64,000 bases of DNA from Streptomyces mirabilis (GCF_039503195.1 NZ_JBCJKP010000001.1:10850001-10914000); one strand, 5' to 3'; shown: positions 16,813-26,367, numbered from the stretch's first letter. The notes: generated from the letters alone by a model not told the origin. Translations and numbers: made by a program.

Positions 16813-17673
16813 TCAGAAGCCCGACAGCAGATCGGACAACGGTACGAGGGTCATTGCAGCTCCGGCCACGAACATCGGGACGCCCAGCACGACACAAAAG
16901 ACAGTCACAAGAGCAGAGGCCCCTGCATGTCCGTGCACACGTGATCGAGTTGGACGCGAAGGATCGTAGGTGATCTCGATGGACTCTTCGCTGCCGAACA
17001 TCCCTCGATGTCGGTGGACACCCCCGTCCATGTCTGTGAACTCGTAGACGTACGCGACAATGCTCCCCTCCGAGTCGACCTCCGTATCTACCAAGTCCCC
17101 CACTACCGTGATGCCGTGCCTTGGCAACACCAGGGCATCGCGGATGCCCGTCCAGAGCGTGTGCACGCACATGGCACCCGGCAGCGTGAACAGCGGCGCG
17201 ACGGCCCACAAAACAGAATTGCGTTCTGTGTCCTCGCCGCGGACGATGATCGCTCCCAGCAGCAGCGCCCAGACCCCGGCTCCGATGAGCAATTTCCGCT
17301 GGAATTCGTCCATACGCTTCGGCTTGGCCGGAAGGGGTTCCACGCGGACAAGCCGCGAGCCGTCGCTTCGAGGTTCATCGGCATCCGTGATCGGCACGAC
17401 CTTCGCAACCGTCGCGACGAAGGCTTGCACCGCCGACGGACTACCGCTGCGTATCGCATACCTCTCCGGCAGTGAACCGCAGGAAGTCAGCACTATAACC
17501 AGGGTTGCCCCGCGCGGACCTTCAGCTTCTACCCGCTCGATCGCCGACAGCGGGATCCGCTGTCGAACCCCGTCGCCGTCCAGCACCAACTCCCCTGAGC
17601 GCAGCCAGGCGCGCATCCCTTGCCCGCGCAGCACCACGTCAGCCCGGGGCTGCATTCTGTCGTGTTCCCCCAT
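16813..17673 (-). CDS. Membrane protein with DUF3592-like domain
   Basis: 286 residues from the ATG at 17673 (MGEHDRMQPRADVVLRG), preferred over the longer frame. The N-terminal 90 residues form a soluble PH-like region (LSAIERVEAEGPRGATLVIV). Membrane helices lie at about residues 125-143 (LLIGAGVWALLLGAIIV), 152-172 (SVLWAVAPLFTLPGAMCVHT) and near the C-terminus (VTVFCVVLGVPMFVAGAAMT). Between helices 2 and 3, the segment VVGDLVDTEVDSEGSIVAYV with a V-x-Y-D-P-S-x-P-like turn (EITYDPSRPTRSRV) resembles DUF3592. Function unknown. Intact. Confidence 0.65.
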   Translation of the reverse strand: MGEHDRMQPRADVVLRGQGMRAWLRSGELVLDGDGVRQRIPLSAIERVEAEGPRGATLVIVLTSCGSLPERYAIRSGSPSAVQAFVATVAKVVPITDADEPRSDGSRLVRVEPLPAKPKRMDEFQRKLLIGAGVWALLLGAIIVRGEDTERNSVLWAVAPLFTLPGAMCVHTLWTGIRDALVLPRHGITVVGDLVDTEVDSEGSIVAYVYEFTDMDGGVHRHRGMFGSEESIEITYDPSRPTRSRVHGHAGASALVTVFCVVLGVPMFVAGAAMTLVPLSDLLSGF

Positions 17674-17820
17674 GCGTCGAACTGTAGCGCCATGCCAGAT
17701 TCCGTCCGCCTCTCGGACGATGTGCAGGTTAAGTACTGAACCGGCTGCTGGCCGACCTGCCAAAAGGGTCACCCCGCAGCGAGAAACTCAGTAGCCGTGC
17801 GCAGCATTCGCACGACGTCG

Positions 17821-18020
17821 TCACTCGAAGCCGTACCGGTCCTTGATCACATCCTTGAACTGTTCGAGCCGGGCGGTCTCGCAGCCAGCACAGCGGTACG
17901 CCTTGATCCACATGCGGGCCGGATGGGACAGCTGAGCGGAGGGGCGGGTGTGGCCGTACTCCAGCGAAGCGGCGGATGGCACAGCGGGCAGGGGGCTCCG
18001 TGCAAGGGTTCTTCGATCAT
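17821..18020 (-). pseudogene. Small zinc-ribbon protein, frameshifted
   Basis: Starts MIEEPLHGAPCPLCH, then slips by one base at about 17976. It continues in another frame as SLEYGHTRPSAQLSHPARMW and IKAYRCAGCETARLEQFKDV to the stop at 17821-17823. Joined, the product is about 66 residues with CPLC and CAGC as the two halves of a zinc site. Its ATG (18018-18020) overlaps by two bases the ATG of the divergent gene at 18019. Confidence 0.45.
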
Positions 18021-19032
18021 GGACCGGACTGTGCACAGGATCGACCAGCGGCTCATCGGCCGGCAGTCGACCCGCCGTCAGCAGATCGCGGACGCGCTGC
18101 CGGTCCTCATCGCCGACTACGAAGAGGCGCAGGGCACCCGTCGGGGGAGCGGGCCGCCTACGCGCTGGACCGGCAGGCCGCCGACCGGACACGCCCGCCG
18201 AAGCGAAGGGTGGCGCGGTCGCTGTCCGAGCTGTGCGACGGCTGGCGGCATTCGGCGATCCGGGCGTTCGGCGCCTGCACTGTGTACCGGCTGGCAGAGC
18301 GGGCGCGGGCGGCGGCCGCGGCGGTGTGAGCGCGGGTGCGGCCGGTGGTCGACAAAGCGCTGGCGGCCGTCGACATCACCGCCGTGGTGTACGTGATGCG
18401 CGGCGCGTTCCAGCACTGGCACCTGCTCGCCGAAGCCCGACGCCACCTCGCGCACACCCTGCGCGGCCGACCCCACGTACCCGGCCTGGACGAACAGATC
18501 GTGCAGACGGCCATCGACGACTACACCCGCCCGGTCGGCCAGAAGATGTTGACCGCCGATCTGCGCGCCCTGTACCCCAGCTACATCGAGGACCAGGCCG
18601 TGATCCGCCCGCTGACCCGCGCCCTCGGCGTCCCGCTACGAGAAGGCCCGCCTCGCCGCTGGCGCCTTGACCTCCCGCGTCCACGCGGTGCTCCGCTCGC
18701 ACAGACTGGGCTCCCGCTCCCTGCCACACGCCGGCGCCGTGTCCGCTGGACCGCCGCCATGCTCGAGACGGGACTGGGGCGAGGCCCGTGCCGGGGGCGC
18801 GGTCCGCAAGGCGGGCCGGTACCTAGAGCAGATGACCGACGTCGCCACGGTGGACGAGAGCCGCCGGTTGATCGAGGCTGCCGCCAAGATGGCCGCCAAG
18901 CTCCAGGACGGCATGCGGGAACGCGCTGCCGCACACGGCCCCAGTCCGCAGCCCGTCACACCGCCCCACACTCAGTCGCCCGGAGTCCAGCCCCCGCCGG
19001 GCCCGGACATACCCACTGGAGGAGTCAGATGA
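18019..19032 (+). pseudogene. Plasmid-type gene of unknown function, multiply frameshifted
   Basis: Starts MDRTVHRIDQRLIGRQSTRR and continues through three further frames. These read ERAAYALDRQAADRTRPPKR, then RPVVDKALAAVDITAVVYVM followed by RGAFQHWHLLAEARRHLAHT, and finally YEKARLAAGALTSRVHAVLR with GGAVRKAGRYLEQMTDVATV. The last frame ends at 19032 after a Pro-rich tail. Breaks lie near 18135, 18330 and 18635. The repaired protein would be about 330 residues, helical, without membrane segments. It looks like a gene from actinobacterial conjugative or linear plasmids, but I cannot name the family. The stop overlaps the start of the next gene. Confidence 0.45.
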
Positions 19033-19434
19033 CCACGCCGCCCGACGACCCGAGGATCGAGGCCGTCGTCGCCCGCATGAGGGAAGCCGCCCAGGAGCGT
19101 GCCGCCATGCTCGGATCGCCGCCCTGGGAGCCGATCTGGAAGAGGCCCCGGACACCGAAGTCGAAAGCGGAGGAGAAGCGGGAGCTGCCCAAGCAACGAC
19201 GGCGACTCCAGGACGCCGGACGGCGCCGCTTCTTCGCCGGCAGTCCCGCCGGCCTCGGTCCCGACAGAACCGCATCGGCAAGCGGCCGCGCGCCGCGATG
19301 CGCGGGCTCTGTCCCGAGTGCGGCACTCCAAGGCCTGGCTGTGGTGACGATGTCGTGCATCGTCCATCCCATGTCGTGCATCGGATGGACTTCACCCGGG
19401 CGGACTACGTGTCGTGTCTCGGGCGCGAAAGGTA
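19029..19434 (+). pseudogene. Small zinc-ribbon protein, frameshifted
   Basis: Starts MTTPPDDPRIEAVVARMREA at an ATGA overlap with the previous gene, giving a basic, helical N-terminus (KSKAEEKRELPKQRRRLQDA). One frameshift near 19255 is needed to reach RQNRIGKRPRAAMRGLCPEC and GTPRPGCGDD, then MDFTRADYVSCLGRER and the stop at 19432-19434. The Cys cluster suggests zinc binding. The unbroken first frame continues past 19434 as nonsense. Confidence 0.4.
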
Positions 19435-19659
19435 GTCCGCCAGCCGCCGCTCCATGGCGCTCTGACGAGCCTGCTTCATCAGTGCGCCGTCGTAGGCCCG
19501 GGGGAGACCTTCCAGCATTTTGATGAACGGGCGGAGCGCTGCGGACAGCGACACGGCCACGAGGGCGTTCGGGTCGAGGGCCTTGAACTCCGTCGAGGGC
19601 GTTGTCACGTTGTTGAGTGCGTGACTGTCTGATGGTGCCTCGGGGCCTGGTGGGCCCAC
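19405..19659 (-). CDS. Small protein of unknown function
   Basis: 84 residues: STEFKALDPNALVAVSLSAA and LRPFIKMLEGLPRAYDGALM, then an amphipathic C-terminus (QARQSAMERRLADYLSRPRH). The composition is protein-like rather than the Arg/Pro-rich look of shadow frames. The true start may be inside the frame. It overlaps the tail of the convergent zinc-ribbon remnant. No family recognised. Confidence 0.4.
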   Translation of the reverse strand: MGPPGPEAPSDSHALNNVTTPSTEFKALDPNALVAVSLSAALRPFIKMLEGLPRAYDGALMKQARQSAMERRLADYLSRPRHDT

Positions 19660-19674
19660 GTTCAGGGCCTGTGT

Positions 19675-20395
19675 TCAGGCCGTGGTGGGCCGGCTGGCAG
19701 CGCCGGTGATCTGGTCCCAGATGGCGAAGCGGATGGTCATTTCGGCTCGGTGTTGGGATGCGGTCATCAGGTGGCGGTGGGGCCGGAAGTGGGGTGAGAT
19801 GCCGCTGAACGCGGACAGGAACCGCTGGGCCGCGCCCGTGCTGCGGAAGCCCTTCATCGCGCGTTCACGCTGGCGCGTGGGCTGGTGGCTGTTCTCCGCC
19901 CGGTTGTTCAGTCCCTTGTGGGAGCGGTGCTCAACGGAGGGCATGACCTCACGGTGGGCCGCACCGTTAGGAACGCAGCTTGTCCGTGACGACCACCCGC
20001 GGCACCGATCGGGTCTTCTTCATCAGCCTGCGGAAGAAGCGTCGAGCGGCGGCCTTGTCCCGCCGGATCTGGACGAGGATGTCGAGGACGTTGCCGTCCT
20101 GGTCGACAGCCCGCCACAGGTACTTCAGCTCCCGGTTGATCCTGACGAACACCTCGTCCAGGTGCCACTTGTCTCCGGGCCGGGGCCGGCGGCGGCGCAG
20201 TCCGTTCGCGTAGGCCTGGCCGAACTTGGCGCCCCAGCGGCGCACTGTCTCGTAGGAGACGATGACGCCGCACTGGAGCATCAGCTCCTCGACCTCGCGG
20301 AAGCTGAGCGGAAAGCGGCAGTACAGCCACACGCCGTGGGAGATCACCTCGACCGGGTACCGGTGCCCCCTGTACGACGGTGACGCGCTCCCCAC
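19675..20395 (-). pseudogene. IS6-family transposase, frameshifted
   Basis: Starts near the GTG at 20395 (GSASPSYRGHRYPVEVISHG). It shows the IS6 core: FREVEELMLQCGVIVSYETV, the first Asp in GDKWHLDEVFVRINRELKYL, the second in RAVDQDGNVLDILVQ, and VVVTDKLRS. A single extra A at about 19969 turns Tyr into a TAA stop. The next frame continues EVMPSVEHRSHKGLNNRAEN and QPTRQRERAMKGFRSTGAAQ, which supplies the final catalytic Glu. One base away from a complete transposase. Confidence 0.8.
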
Positions 20396-20449
20396 GGACG
20401 ACCCCCTCCCAGCATGATCAACCAGAAGATCATCCCACCCGGTCAGCCA

Positions 20450-20970
20450 ACGTGACAGCGCCTGGCCGCTGTATGCAGGGGTGGTGGTCTTCGTTGCCTT
20501 CATGACTGCGGTGCCGTGGTTGCAGGCGAGCCGCCTCCACCGGCTCGCCGAACGGCAGGGGGACATCCGAGGGACGGTCGACGAGACCGGGGTCCGGCTC
20601 GCCACCGCGTACAGCTCGGCCAGCCACAACTGGCACCTCTACTCGCGCTATGTCGAGACGCCGGAGCTGTTCGTGCTTCTCAGCGCCGACAAGTCCGCCG
20701 TCGGCTTCGCCGTCCTGCCCAAGCGGGCCGCGGTGGACCCGGAGGAGGTGGACCGGCTGCGGGCGGTCCTCGACCGGCGACTCGTGCGCGCGGACGCCGC
20801 CGAGGCGCCCGGAAGCCCGCGGAGCCGGAGCCGGGGCCGGGCCGTCGGCCGCGGGGTCGCCTCCGTCGGACTGTTGCTGCTGGGGCTGCTGCTGTTCTTC
20901 TTCGCCTTCGCCGCCGTCCAACACGCCGCGCACCCAGGCCGCTTTCCCGGGATCCAGAAAAACTCCGCCC
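20450..20970 (+). pseudogene. YcxB-like membrane protein, C-terminal part
   Basis: Contains SSASHNWHLYSRYVETPELF and VLLSADKSAVGFAVLPKRAA, then VDRLRAVLDRRLV, a basic linker and a strong membrane helix (SVGLLLLGLLLFFFAFAAVQ). This layout resembles the YcxB-like C-terminal domain. The N-terminus is lost against the IS6 remnant, and the frame runs on without a stop into an unrelated fragment at about 20980. Confidence 0.45.
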
Positions 20971-20979
20971 CGATATCGG

Positions 20980-21738
20980 CCGTCATGCCGGGGCGGGGGG
21001 CGCTTGCGGTCGCCGGGGCTTGGTGGCTCGTACGGCGGATGACCGCGGACCGCGAGGACCCGGCGGTGCACCAGGTCGACACGGACAAGGCCCGGCGCGG
21101 CCGACGCCGATATGCGAGCAACACCCTCGTCGACGTCGGCGAGGGCTCCAGCGGCCGTGCCCTGCGCCACGTCCTGGAGCTGACCGCGCAGGCGCGCACG
21201 ACGCTGGAGCTGCTCGGCCGCCCCACGGCCAAGCTGCTGGTCGGCCACCGCGGTCTGGGCGGCGGCGAGAACCTGCGCGACTACGCCACCGGCAACGCTC
21301 TGGACGGGGTGATCCGACGCTGGCAGCGGCACACCCGCGCCGACGGCGTGGCCCTCCCGCAGCGGATCCACGCCCAGGCGCTGCGGCACAGCGCCCAGGC
21401 GCACCACGGCCGGGCGCGCAACAACCCCGGACCACCCACGAGCGGGACTACCAGCTCCTGGACGAGGAGGTCCGCGACGCCTCGCGCGGCGCGGTGGAGC
21501 TCGGGCTCGCGCAGGCCCTCGCCTCCGCCCGGCAGACGGTGGCCACGCGGCTGGTCGACCAGGTCGACGGCGACACCGAGGAAGCTGCCGAACTCGTGGC
21601 CAAGGAAACCGAGGTCGACACCGAGGTGGCGCGCCGGATCGTGGGCGGTCGGCTGCGCACCCCGGTCGCCTCATGCGCGGACTTCCACAACTCCGACCAC
21701 GGCGCGGCCGGGATGCCGTGCGCGGTGTCGTTCCTGCG
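20980..21738 (+). pseudogene. Large recombinase/integrase-like protein, internal fragment
   Basis: RRRYASNTLVDVGEGSSGRA and TAKLLVGHRGLGGGENLRDY are followed after a frameshift near 21435 by HERDYQLLDEEVRDASRGAV, ARQTVATRLVDQVDGDTEEA and VASCADFHNSDHGAAGMPCA. I associate this pattern (A-S-C-x-D-F-x-x-S near a Cys-rich end) with large Streptomyces integrase-like proteins, from memory only. Both ends are missing. Confidence 0.35.
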
Positions 21739-21739
21739 A

Positions 21740-22019
21740 CGGCGGCACGACCGTCACCAAGGTCACCGACGGCCCGGTCGCCTCGACCACCCTTGACGGC
21801 TCGCGGCTGATCGTCGGCGGGCGGAGGTTCACAGCCGCCGACCTCGGCGGACTGCCCAGGTCGGTCTCCGACGTGCTGCGGGTGGGCGGGGCGCTCTACG
21901 CGGCCACCGCCGAGACCTCGCCGAACGGCCTGCTCAAGGGCGGCCGGGGCGTGCCGCGCAGCACCGACAACGGCCGCACCTGGTCAAGCGTGTCAGCCGG
22001 GCATTGGTCGGCCGCCTGA
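21740..22019 (+). pseudogene. Beta-propeller/BNR-repeat protein, C-terminal fragment
   Basis: The last 90 or so residues of a propeller-like protein: TKVTDGPVASTTLDGSRLIV, then LRVGGALYAATAETSPNGLL and VPRSTDNGRTWSSVSAG, the BNR/Asp-box signature (S-x-D-x-G-x-T-W). It ends at 22019. The 5' part is replaced by the recombinase fragment. Confidence 0.5.
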
Positions 22020-22021
22020 GA

Positions 22022-23095
22022 TCATGCGACCGGGATCGCGGGCTCGTCGATCGCGTTGGCGTCACCGCCGCGGATGGGGCTCACGATCCACGCGTTCAGC
22101 TCGTGCGGTGTGCCGAGCCTGATCGCGCTCACCTCGTCGAGGCGGGCGAACTGCGCCTCGCTCAGCGTCACGTCCAGCGCGCCCAGGTAGTCGTCGAGTT
22201 GGGCGGCGCTGCGCGGGCCGATGATCGGCACGTATGCTGTGGCCGCTCGCGCGCCCTGCTGCCGCATCCAGGCGATGGCGACTTGGGAGGCCGCCACGTC
22301 GAGCTCGCCCGCGATGTCGAGGACGGTGTCGACGATCGCGGTCTTCTGCGCGGTGTCCTCGAAGAACCCGACGGCCTTGAGGTCGCTGATCCGGCCGGTG
22401 GCGCCCTGGCGGTACTTGCCGGTCAGCAGGCCGCCGCCGAGCGGGCTCCACAGCGTCGCGCCCACGCCGAGGGCCTGCGCCATGGGGAGCAGCTCCCGCT
22501 CGGCGGTGCGGTCGACCAGGCTGTACTCGACCTGGATACCGGCGACCGGGGACCAGCCGCGCAGCTCCGCGATGGCGGCGGCGCGCGACACCCGCCAGGC
22601 CGGGAAGTTCGACAGCCCGAAGTAACGGATCTTTCCGGCGCGGACCAGGTCGTCCAGGCCGCGCAGGATCTCCTCCATGGGGGTCAGGCCGTCAGGGGCG
22701 TGCACCCAGTACATGTCGAGGTGGTCGGTGTTCAGGCGGCGCAGGCTGGCCTCGAGAGCCTGGACCACGTATCGGCGGCTGTTGCCGGTGTTGGAGACGG
22801 TCTGTGGCCCGACGCCGTTCATGCTGTACTTGCCCGTCAGCACGAAGTGGTCGCGGTCGGCGCCCAGGAACTCGCCGAGCAGCTGCTCGGATTCGCCGGC
22901 CTGGTAGTTCTCGGCGGTGTCGATGAGCGTGCCGCCGGCTTCGGCGAACCGGTCGAAGATCTTGCGGGCCTCGGCGGGCTCGGCACCGGGGCCCCAGCCG
23001 CCGCCGGCGCGCCAGCCGGTGCCGAAATTGGCGGTGCCGAGGCCGTACTCGGACACGCGCAGGCCGTTGTTGCGGCCGAAAGTGGTGTATCGCAT
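22022..23095 (-). CDS. Aldo/keto reductase
   Basis: 357 residues, a complete TIM-barrel aldo-keto reductase. The catalytic tetrad is visible: Asp and Tyr in LIDTAENYQAGESE, Lys in HFVLTGKYSMNG, and His in LDMYWVHAPDGLTP. NADPH-binding segments include YVPIIGPRSAAQLDDYLGAL. It reduces aldehydes or ketones with NAD(P)H in the cytosol. The substrate cannot be told. It lies in a run with an MDR dehydrogenase, an MFS pump and a MarR regulator, suggesting a xenobiotic or reactive-carbonyl response. Start at the ATG of 23095, with AGGAG a few bases upstream. Intact. Confidence 0.92.
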   Translation of the reverse strand: MRYTTFGRNNGLRVSEYGLGTANFGTGWRAGGGWGPGAEPAEARKIFDRFAEAGGTLIDTAENYQAGESEQLLGEFLGADRDHFVLTGKYSMNGVGPQTVSNTGNSRRYVVQALEASLRRLNTDHLDMYWVHAPDGLTPMEEILRGLDDLVRAGKIRYFGLSNFPAWRVSRAAAIAELRGWSPVAGIQVEYSLVDRTAERELLPMAQALGVGATLWSPLGGGLLTGKYRQGATGRISDLKAVGFFEDTAQKTAIVDTVLDIAGELDVAASQVAIAWMRQQGARAATAYVPIIGPRSAAQLDDYLGALDVTLSEAQFARLDEVSAIRLGTPHELNAWIVSPIRGGDANAIDEPAIPVA

Positions 23096-23356
23096 GGGTA
23101 ACCATCTCCTTGAGACGAGTAACTTGCGTTGGGGCGAGAGGTGGTTCTTGGCGCCGACGAGCAGCGGACTACGTGGCGGTGAGGAGATCCGCTCGGGGTG
23201 CGACGGGTTCGACGGCGGGCGTGAGCGCGCGAACTGCCGGACTGCGCCCGGCTTTCACGTCGTCGGGCAGCGGTCACCCCGTGTGCCTCGTGAATGGTGA
23301 CGGCCGGCTGGGTCAGGTGGGGTGGGCGGCCTCAACGGCCTGGGTCGGTTCGCGGG

Positions 23357-24343
23357 TCAGTGAGTCACGGTCACGATGATCTTGCCGATCTGGGAGCCGG
23401 ATTCGAGACGACGGTGGGCCCCGACGATGTCCTCCAGAGGGAAGACGGTGTCGATGACGGGTCGCAGGGTCTTGCGGGCAAGGCCGTCGAGGACCCAGTC
23501 GACGGCGACTTTGCGGCGTTCGGTGTCGGTGGTGAGCTCGAAGACCTTGTATCCCCGGATGGTGAGGGTCTTGAAGATCAACCCCATCACCGGCACTGTC
23601 GTGGCCTCGCTGCTCAGCGCTCCGTAGATGATCACGGTCCCGCCGGGCGCGGCGGCGCCGATCAGGCCCGTCAGTGCAGGTCCTCCCACGGGGTCGAAGA
23701 TGACGCGGGCGCCGTGGCCGTCGGTGAGTTCGTTTACGCGCGTGACCACGTCTTCCCCGTCCGTGACGATCACCGCTTCGGCGCCTTCGTCCAGGAGCCG
23801 CCGGCGCTTGGCGCTGGTGCGGGTCAGTGCCACGGGCCGGGCTCCCACGCTGCGGGCGATCTGGATCGCGGCCAGTCCGACGCTGCTGGAGGCGGCCGGA
23901 ATGAGCACCGTGTCACCGGCTTTCAGGTCCGCGGTCTCGATGAGGGCGCCGTAGGCAGTCAGGTACTGCCCCCACAGGGCTGCGGCCTGCTCCCAGGACA
24001 GTGTGTCGGGGTGCTTGACCACGGCGGCGGCTGGCGCGATGGCCAGTTCGCCATGAATGCGGTATCCGGTCAGCGCGATGCTGGGGATCATGCTGACGGC
24101 ATCGCCGACGGTGAAACCTTCGACGTTCGGGCCGATGGTGTCGACCTCACCGGATGCCTCCCATCCGATACCGGAGGGAAGCTCCACGAGGTGGTTGTTG
24201 CGGAGTATGGCATCGGCTCGGTTCAGGCCGAGGGCCCTGGTGCGTATGCGGATCTCGCCCGGCCCGGGGTCGCGGACCTCGAGGTCGTCCAGGGACAGGA
24301 CCTCGGGGCCGCCGGTGGAGTGAAATCGGATGATCTTGCTCAT
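23357..24343 (-). CDS. Zinc-type alcohol dehydrogenase-like (MDR, quinone oxidoreductase-like) protein
   Basis: 328 residues from the ATG at 24343, with AGGAG seven bases upstream. The longer frame upstream has no such signal. GroES-like N-terminal domain (ALGLNRADAILRNNHLVELP), then the Rossmann fold with GDTVLIPAASSSVGLAAIQI and ARSVGARPVALTRTSAKRRR. No structural or catalytic Cys-zinc ligand set is seen, so it fits the zinc-independent quinone oxidoreductase branch that uses NADPH. Same strand as the MFS gene upstream, 70 bp apart, so possibly one operon with it. Intact. Confidence 0.88.
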   Translation of the reverse strand: MSKIIRFHSTGGPEVLSLDDLEVRDPGPGEIRIRTRALGLNRADAILRNNHLVELPSGIGWEASGEVDTIGPNVEGFTVGDAVSMIPSIALTGYRIHGELAIAPAAAVVKHPDTLSWEQAAALWGQYLTAYGALIETADLKAGDTVLIPAASSSVGLAAIQIARSVGARPVALTRTSAKRRRLLDEGAEAVIVTDGEDVVTRVNELTDGHGARVIFDPVGGPALTGLIGAAAPGGTVIIYGALSSEATTVPVMGLIFKTLTIRGYKVFELTTDTERRKVAVDWVLDGLARKTLRPVIDTVFPLEDIVGAHRRLESGSQIGKIIVTVTH

Positions 24344-24413
24344 GTGGGTGCTCCTGCCTTTCAAGTCTGTGGGAATCCGCGGGAAGAAGTGGCTCAGGCT
24401 CGCCAATCGGCCG

Positions 24414-25895
24414 CTACCCGGTGATCTCGGACACCTTGTCGAGCGCCGCTGGGGCGGCATTCCCGTCCGCCTGCGCGGTCGCCCTGCGGCGCCCCAGCGT
24501 TCCGGACAGGGCGGTGAGCAGGCCGATGGCCGCGAGTATGGTGACGGTGGTCATGGCGGGGGTGAAACCGGCGAGCAGGGCGTCGGGCCCGCTCTTGCCT
24601 TCGTTTCCTGCGGTGAGGACCGCGGTGACGATGGCGAGGCCGATCGCGCCGCCGATCTGCATGGAGGTGTTCAGCAGCCCCCCGGCCAGGCCTTGTTCGT
24701 GGTCAGGGATTCCCGAGGTTCCCTCGATCTGGAAGGGCGCGAACGCGAGTGTCATGCCGACGCTGAGCAGGAGCATGCTGGGCAGCACACCCACGGCGTA
24801 GGGGTGGTCCCGGGCGATGGCCAGGAAGAGCGCGTACGCGGCCACGTGCGTGATGACGCCGGCGATGATGCTGCGAGCGGTGCCGAATCGCGCGATCAGG
24901 TGCGGGATGCGCGGCGAGGCGACGGTGACGATGGCGGCGGCGGGAAGGAAGCCTAGCGCGGTCTGCAGCGCCGACCAGTGCAGTACCTGCTGGAAGTACA
25001 GCGTCGCCACGAACTGGAAGCCGACGTAGGCGCCGAAGAACACCGACAGGCCCACGTTGGCGCGCACCAGGGAGCTGGAGCGCAGGATGCCCAGACGGAT
25101 CAGCGGCTTCGCGCCGCGGAGCTCGATCACTACGAAGGCGGCCAGCAGTGCGGCTGCGAGCCCGAACTGCACCACCGTGCTCGCCGTGGTCCAGCCCTTC
25201 TGCGGTGCTTCGACCACGACGTAGACGAGCAGCAGCATTCCAGCAACCAGGGTGAGTGCGCCGGGCAGGTCGTAGCTGCCGACCTTGCGCGGGCCGTCCT
25301 TGGGCAGGACGCGGATGGCCGCTGCCAGGGCGATCAGCGCCACGGGCACCGGCAGGAGGAAGGTCCAGCGCCAGCCGAGCTCGGTCAGTGCACCGGACAG
25401 CACCAGGCCGCTCGAGAAGCCGCTGGCACCCATGAGCGTGTAGATCCCGATCGCCTTGTTGCGGGCCGGCCCCTCGGCGAACGTGGTCGTGATGATGGAC
25501 AACGCCGCGGGTAGGGTGAACGCCGCCGACACGCCCTTCAGGAGACGGGCGACGATCAGAAGGCTCCCGTCGTCGACCAGGCCGCCGGCCAGCGAGGTCA
25601 GGGCGAAGACGGCGACCGCCGTCAGGAAGACGCGGCGGCGGCCGAGGATGTCGGCAGCGCGTCCGCCGAGCAGCAGAAAGCCGCCGTAGCCCAGGACGTA
25701 ACCGCTGACGATCCACTGCAGTGCGCTTGTGGACAGGCCGAGGTCGGCCTGGATCGAGGGCAGGGCGACGCCCACCATGTTCACGTCCAGCGCGTCGAGG
25801 AACCCGACGATCGAGACGGTGAGCAGAATGGCCCACAGCCGCGCGTTCCATGCGAGCGAGGACGTGGACAAGGGCGATGGTGCGGAAGGACTCAT
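24414..25895 (-). CDS. MFS transporter, DHA2-like (14 TM) drug efflux pump
   Basis: 493 residues from the ATG at 25895 (MSPSAPSPLSTSSLAWNARL). The longer frame runs into the divergent MarR gene and is rejected. Fourteen hydrophobic segments. Motif A is GRAADILGRRRVFLTAVAVF and the DHA2-type motif C region is TLMGASGFSSGLVLSGALTE. Helix 1 contains VGFLDALDVNMVGVALPSIQ, typical of the EmrB/QacA branch. It expels drugs or toxic metabolites using the proton gradient at the cell membrane. It is divergent from marR across an 85-bp operator region, so the regulator probably represses it. Intact. Confidence 0.92.
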   Translation of the reverse strand: MSPSAPSPLSTSSLAWNARLWAILLTVSIVGFLDALDVNMVGVALPSIQADLGLSTSALQWIVSGYVLGYGGFLLLGGRAADILGRRRVFLTAVAVFALTSLAGGLVDDGSLLIVARLLKGVSAAFTLPAALSIITTTFAEGPARNKAIGIYTLMGASGFSSGLVLSGALTELGWRWTFLLPVPVALIALAAAIRVLPKDGPRKVGSYDLPGALTLVAGMLLLVYVVVEAPQKGWTTASTVVQFGLAAALLAAFVVIELRGAKPLIRLGILRSSSLVRANVGLSVFFGAYVGFQFVATLYFQQVLHWSALQTALGFLPAAAIVTVASPRIPHLIARFGTARSIIAGVITHVAAYALFLAIARDHPYAVGVLPSMLLLSVGMTLAFAPFQIEGTSGIPDHEQGLAGGLLNTSMQIGGAIGLAIVTAVLTAGNEGKSGPDALLAGFTPAMTTVTILAAIGLLTALSGTLGRRRATAQADGNAAPAALDKVSEITG

Positions 25896-25923
25896 GCCGA
25901 TACGCTGACATGCTCCTACTTCG

Positions 25924-25966
25924 AATGCAAGTGCATCTAATGCATATACATTAAATGTCGGTGCAT
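25924..25966. promoter_or_regulatory. MarR operator region between the MFS pump and marR
   Basis: An AT-rich island in GC-rich DNA with overlapping inverted repeats. These include TGCATCTAATGCA (25932-25944, 5-bp arms) and further TGCAT/ATGTA copies up to 25966. Its place between divergent genes and its 5-bp arms suit MarR dimers. It would control both genes. Confidence 0.65.
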
Positions 25967-25980
25967 GATACGGTGGCCGC

Positions 25981-26367
25981 ATGAATGTTGGCGGCGAGCA
26001 GCAATTGGTCAAGGAGTGGCACGATCTCCTGGCCCGGCATGCCGTCGTGTACCAGACCCTCGAGCGCGAGCTGAAAGCACAGCACGGCATCGGGGTCAGC
26101 GAGTTCGAAGCCCTCGAAGCTCTCGCCTGCTCCGAGAACACCCAGTGCCGCGCGCAGGACCTCACCGACGTCGTGCACCTGAGCCAGAGTGCCGCGAGCC
26201 GGCTGATCGCCCGCATGGAACGCAACGGCCTCCTCGAGCGCGCCATGTGCGAAGCCGACCGCCGCGGGATCCTGGCCGTCCTCACCGAGGAGGGCCGCAA
26301 GCGTCACCTGGAGGCTCAGCCCACGCACCGCTCCGTGCTCGCCAGAACACTGCGAGACGCGGGCTGA
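25981..26367 (+). CDS. MarR-family regulator, C-terminally shortened
   Basis: 128 residues. Winged-helix core: ISEFEALEALACS-like segment GVSEFEALEALACSENTQCR, recognition helix LSQSAASRLIARMERNGLLE, and wing ADRRGILAVLTEEGRKRH. The protein ends RSVLARTLRDAG, about 15-20 residues short of usual MarR length. It is followed at once by a 5'-truncated flavodoxin-like gene, so a deletion probably removed the marR 3' end and the next gene's start together. DNA binding should survive, but the C-terminal dimer helix may be incomplete. Regulates the divergent pump (inference). Confidence 0.85.
   Translation: MNVGGEQQLVKEWHDLLARHAVVYQTLERELKAQHGIGVSEFEALEALACSENTQCRAQDLTDVVHLSQSAASRLIARMERNGLLERAMCEADRRGILAVLTEEGRKRHLEAQPTHRSVLARTLRDAG

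Noticed and set aside
22004..23101. Long plus-strand frame of 365 residues
   Set aside because: Antisense shadow of the aldo/keto reductase, which has all catalytic residues.
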